DNA from: Prevotella sp.
GTDB lineage: Bacteria > Bacteroidota > Bacteroidia > Bacteroidales > Bacteroidaceae
Assembly: GCA_017619275.1 (NCBI GenBank)
Contig: JAFZSR010000076.1
Coordinates: 29,047-93,046, forward strand
Length of the DNA: 64,000 nt
Direction: 5' to 3'
This document shows, piece after piece, positions 60,798 to 64,000 of the stretch. The position numbers and the translations under genes are program-made. Under the pieces are notes generated by a model that did not search any database, had not been told where the DNA came from, and saw nothing but the letters and a program-made list of their open reading frames with translations. Each line of letters starts with the position of its first letter. Within the stretch, counting starts at the first letter, position 1.

Positions 60798-63200
60798 TTA
60801 TTTCTGCCAGACATAGATAGTTTCCGTGGGCAGAGAACTTTTGACACTGATTTTGTTCTTCCCCGCATTTTGTCCGCTACGCACCACGAGCAGGGCGCGA
60901 CCCTTCCAAGTGGTCACACGAGCGGAGGTATAGGGTTCCGTGTCCTTCAGGTCGGCTGTTGCAAAGGCCAAGAACTGGCACTTGCCTTCTACGACGGCCT
61001 CGCAGTCGATGGCGGCATCGGGACATATCCATCCGTTTTTGTCCACCACCTCGACGGTGATAAATGCCAAGTCCTGCCCATCGGAAGTAATGACGTGTCG
61101 GTCGGGGGTGAGACGCAGGGCAGCGGGTTCTCCTGCGGTGCAAAGCTGTGCACCCTTCCCACTTGCCTCGGCTCTCAGTGTTCCAGGCTCGTATGGCACC
61201 CTGAAGACGGCCTTGTATTCTGTGTCTCGGCTTACGGACTTTGTCCCGATAAGTTTGTCGTTCAAATAGAGTTTCACTTCAGGTGCCTTCGTATAGACCT
61301 CCACATCTATGGGCTTTCCTTCCCAGCCTGGCCAGTTCCACGACCACCACGTGGGCCATACGCTCCATGCTGTCTGCCGAATCTTTCCGCGATAGCCATC
61401 CGGTTCTTTCACAGCGATAGATAGCACGGAAGGCCCCTTTTCCCCTCTATAAGCTTTTTCCCAAAGCAGCTGGCGGTAGATGCTGATGGGCTTTCGCCAA
61501 CCGGTGATGTCCACGTCGCCACAGTAAGCGCCGTGCCAGTCGGGCTGACCACCATTGACGTAGTGCTCGCCCGGACGCTCACCGTCGTAGTAGTAGCGAC
61601 CAATGCCCGACTCGCCCAGGTAGTCGAGGCCCGTCCATACGATGTCGCCCACGATATAGGGATAGTCGTTCACCAACGCCCAGTTGCTGAAGGCATCGCG
61701 CGGATAGCTCTCCGTCTGCCACATCACGCGCTGCGGGTCGCGCTGGTGGTCGGTGGCATGCTTATGAATCATGTAGTTGTAGCCCACCACGTCGAGCACC
61801 TCAGCGTGAGGGTCGTATATCTCCCAGTCGCGGTCCCACGAGCAGAGGGCCTCGGTCACGGGGCGCGTGTCGTCCATCTCCAGCACAGCTTGCTTCAGCT
61901 GTCGGGCGGTGGTGATGACGCGGATGTCCTTGCGCTCCATCACCTCGTTGCCTAGACTCCAGCAGATGATGCTGGGGTGGTTGCGGTCGCGCTGCACCAT
62001 CGCGTGGATGTCCTCGCGGTAGCAGGAGTCGATTACGGTGGAATAGTCGAACCGGGTCTTCGCCTCGCGCCAACCGTCGAAAGCCTCGTCGATGACAAGC
62101 ATGCCCAGCGAGTCGCAGGCGTCGAGGAAGGCGCGCGTGGTGGGGTTGTGACTGGTGCGGATGAGGTTGAAGCCAGCCTCCTTCATCAGCCTCACCTTGC
62201 GAATCTCGGCGGCATCGAAGGCCATGGCCCCCAGCACCCCGTCGTCATGATGCACGCAAGCGCCGTTGATGAGTACCTTCTGGCCGTTGAGCACAAAACC
62301 CTTGTTGGCATCGAACGTAAATGTGCGGATGCCGAACTTCACCCTACGCTCGCCGATTACACGACCTTCGCTCTTCAGCCTGACGGTGGCCTCGTAGAGA
62401 TAGGGGTCGTCGGGCGACCAAAGGCGGGGCTGGTCTACCGTATATTCCAGGCCGCAGGTGGCCACCGCGCCGTGCTTCAACTGTGTGTTCACAATCTGTT
62501 TCTGTTTCAATTCATTGGCCTGTGGCGTCAACGTAAAGGTGCCTACCTTGAAAGTCACTTCAATGTCGTCAATCTGCCGTGTTTGTTGTCCTTCGTTCCC
62601 AACCCACACGCTCATGTTTATCTTAGCCTGTCGGTCGTTGGCCTCGGCTGTCCAGATGCGGACGCCGTTCTCGGCAATATGCAGCGCCGGCATCGTCTCC
62701 AACCACACATGGCGATAGATGCCCGAGCCGGAGTACCAGCGGCAGTTGGGCTGCTGGCTATTGTCCACCTGCACCATCACCTCGTTGGTCGCTCCCCCCT
62801 TCTTTTTGGAGAGAGGAGCCAAAAAGGGCGTGATGTCGACGGTGAATGGCGTGTAACCGTATGCATGCTGCCCCGCCTTCTGTCCGTTCACGAACACCTC
62901 GGCATGCTGATACACTCCCTCGAAGTGGAGCTTCACCAGTTCGCTCGTTGGCGTGGGAAACGTTTTCTTGTAAACCCCTTTGCCACCTTCAAACCAGCCG
63001 CCGCCAGTGCCCGTGGCGCCCTTCCCTGCTTGGGGACCAGCATAGATGTCCCAGTCGTGCGGAAGGTCCACACCTACGGTGATGCCATCGTGGGTGAACT
63101 GCCAGCCGAAATCAAACAGCTGTCGGCCATCCTCTTCTTTTGCCATCATGCCCAGCGCAATGCAAAGGCACGCGGTCAGCAGCATATTTCTTCTCCTCAT
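60798..63200 (-). CDS. Secreted GH2-family glycosidase (beta-galactosidase-like)
   Basis: This 800-residue enzyme has a signal peptide (MLLTACLCIALGMMAKEE) and the GH2 domain order: sugar-binding jelly roll (QLFDFGWQFTHDGITVGVDL, then PHDWDIYAG), immunoglobulin-like domain, TIM barrel, and C-terminal Ig-like domains including a DUF4982-like part. The acid/base Glu is in IICWSLGNEVMERKD and the nucleophile Glu in RVMWQTESYPRDAFSN. Beta-galactosidase is the best guess; beta-glucuronidase or mannosidase are possible. It is upstream of the esterase and deaminase genes on the same strand, separated by 206 bases of repeats, and has its own promoter. Confidence 0.9.
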   Translation of the reverse strand: MRRRNMLLTACLCIALGMMAKEEDGRQLFDFGWQFTHDGITVGVDLPHDWDIYAGPQAGKGATGTGGGWFEGGKGVYKKTFPTPTSELVKLHFEGVYQHAEVFVNGQKAGQHAYGYTPFTVDITPFLAPLSKKKGGATNEVMVQVDNSQQPNCRWYSGSGIYRHVWLETMPALHIAENGVRIWTAEANDRQAKINMSVWVGNEGQQTRQIDDIEVTFKVGTFTLTPQANELKQKQIVNTQLKHGAVATCGLEYTVDQPRLWSPDDPYLYEATVRLKSEGRVIGERRVKFGIRTFTFDANKGFVLNGQKVLINGACVHHDDGVLGAMAFDAAEIRKVRLMKEAGFNLIRTSHNPTTRAFLDACDSLGMLVIDEAFDGWREAKTRFDYSTVIDSCYREDIHAMVQRDRNHPSIICWSLGNEVMERKDIRVITTARQLKQAVLEMDDTRPVTEALCSWDRDWEIYDPHAEVLDVVGYNYMIHKHATDHQRDPQRVMWQTESYPRDAFSNWALVNDYPYIVGDIVWTGLDYLGESGIGRYYYDGERPGEHYVNGGQPDWHGAYCGDVDITGWRKPISIYRQLLWEKAYRGEKGPSVLSIAVKEPDGYRGKIRQTAWSVWPTWWSWNWPGWEGKPIDVEVYTKAPEVKLYLNDKLIGTKSVSRDTEYKAVFRVPYEPGTLRAEASGKGAQLCTAGEPAALRLTPDRHVITSDGQDLAFITVEVVDKNGWICPDAAIDCEAVVEGKCQFLAFATADLKDTEPYTSARVTTWKGRALLVVRSGQNAGKNKISVKSSLPTETIYVWQK

Positions 63201-63235
63201 ATCAGTGTGCTATTAGATTGTTTTTTCAGCAGGTG

Positions 63236-63243
63236 CAAATTTA
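63236..63243 (-). promoter_or_regulatory. -7 element for the GH2 gene
   Basis: Minus-strand TAAATTTG matches TAnnTTTG, 36 bases before the ATG at 63200. Confidence 0.55.
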
Positions 63244-63331
63244 GCAATAATATTGGTAACAAACAAATCCTTCAGCGTTTTTTCGCGCATTTTTTTCATA
63301 AGGAAAGGGCAGCCCATCGCTGAACTACCCA

Positions 63332-63686
63332 TAAATAAAAACTGTCATCTGTCATCTGTCATAACTGTCATCACTGCTTGCGGAAACGGTTGTCCACGAG
63401 GATATACTAGCTTTTTGTTAATATTCCTCTCATTATCTATTCCAAAATCGCATATCGATTTTCTGTCCTCGTATAATAGTTTTCTTATTTGCAAAAATAC
63501 GAAAAGATGGGCAGAAAACAAAAAAAGTATACTTTTTTTTTTGCAGAAGCGGAGTGATTTTGCCCAATAAGCGAAGAATTAAGACATACTCTCGTTTCTT
63601 CGTTTTTCCAACTGATTGACCAGAAGACAGTTATGACAGATGACAAATGACAGTTATGACAGATGACAGATGACAGTTTTTATTTA
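63332..63686. repeat. 40-base perfect inverted repeat pair (CTGTCAT heptamers)
   Basis: 63332-63371 and 63647-63686 are exact reverse complements over 40 bases, made of CTGTCAT-type heptamers. Outside the shared 40 bases the right arm extends further with the same words (63628-63646). The 275 bases between the arms contain no convincing gene. Confidence 0.88.
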
Positions 63687-63734
63687 AGGGGGGGAGGAGG
63701 ACTTTGCGCCAGACACGCAAACATTCTCTAGACC

Positions 63735-63810
63735 ACGTCGTGGTTTTTATAGATTACGTCGTAGTTTATAAAAACTGCGTCAAGGTTTATAAAGACCACG
63801 TCGCGATATG
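63735..63810. repeat. 21-base tandem array, ACGACGTAGT type, copy B
   Basis: Units at 63735, 63756 and 63777, plus a partial unit at 63798, each 21 bases. The second reads ACGTCGTAGTTTATAAAAAC plus T, almost the same as the best unit at 34668. CCACGTCGTGG is a perfect inverted repeat. Confidence 0.85.
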
Positions 63811-63949
63811 AACAAATTATACTATATATATGAATATACACATAATATATATTTATAAATAAACACATTCAAGTTTCGCAAGTTAAAAAATAGTTGAGAT
63901 TAGGTCGCAAAAAAGAGCACAGGGATTTCCGTATGTCGCGGAAATTTTG

Positions 63950-63957
63950 TAACTTTG
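63950..63957 (+). promoter_or_regulatory. -7 element of a gene that starts at the window edge
   Basis: TAACTTTG matches TAnnTTTG. A possible ATG follows at 63987 (MLSD), with too little sequence left to identify a product. Confidence 0.45.
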
Positions 63958-64000
63958 AGGTGCTAAACAAAAAGATACAAAACCCTATGCTCAGCGACAA

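Noticed and set aside
63201-64000. Insertion-sequence end at the right edge
   Set aside because: A promoter and a possible ATG (63987) precede the edge, but only 14 coding bases are visible, so no element can be claimed.

Overview
This window looks like a chromosomal segment of a Bacteroidales bacterium, most probably Prevotella or a close relative. The evidence is a porQ-type type IX secretion gene, a type III glutamine synthetase, the DUF1599 / BT_3928-like / tpiA / SPOR / folE gene order, and many promoters with the Bacteroidetes -7 element TAnnTTTG, at least two with TTTG exactly 19 bases upstream. No rRNA, tRNA or CRISPR array was seen. No complete insertion sequence was seen.

Layout. 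1-9.7 kb: a partial secreted protein, a TRL-like lipoprotein, porQ-cmk on the minus strand, then a forward run of TonB-like protein, polyprenyl synthase, tatD, a mannitol-dehydrogenase-family oxidoreductase, a TrpB2-type trpB and mtaB. 9.8-17.6 kb: a glycosyltransferase, a partner-switching module (HATPase anti-sigma protein, STAS protein, broken kinase), malQ, a Dabb protein, rumA and an acidic unknown protein. 17.8-24.5 kb (minus): an envelope cluster of an outer-membrane protein, lptC, a CNNM/CBS protein and a PpiD-like chaperone, plus an esterase. 24.9-28.3 kb: Sel1 protein, ispD, pheS and an AAA/CYTH fusion. 28.4-34.6 kb is accessory-like: a GH43 enzyme, an Xre antitoxin beside a HipA remnant, sbcCD and a small repeat protein. 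35.2-49.5 kb is mostly housekeeping: glnS, TPR, dedA, aroC, slyD, purC, ubiE/menG, aroE, TPM, lemA, purM, a PIF1-like helicase and a lipoprotein. 49.6-64 kb: the tpiA-folE cluster, glnN, an ECF sigma factor with a membrane partner, guanine deaminase, a secreted esterase with a sorting-type tail, a GH2 glycosidase, and an 800-base gene-poor end.

The most unusual material is not a gene but families of short repeated DNA. (1) A 35-base element occurs in frame inside two unrelated genes (GH43 and sbcD), giving both proteins the peptide RVGEQSSGM. (2) A 59-base palindrome-bearing intergenic element occurs twice almost identically, with a third diverged copy. (3) Three intergenic arrays have a 21-base period. 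(4) Arrays of 7-base or 9-base words sit at or just after stop codons, often with an inverted partner; some run into coding sequence and build signal peptides or linkers. Two systems are visibly decayed: the kinase after the STAS gene, whose expected His is Gln and which is truncated, and hipA, of which only the C-terminus remains.

All assignments come from reading the sequence and from family knowledge; no database search was run. Residue positions are counted by eye.
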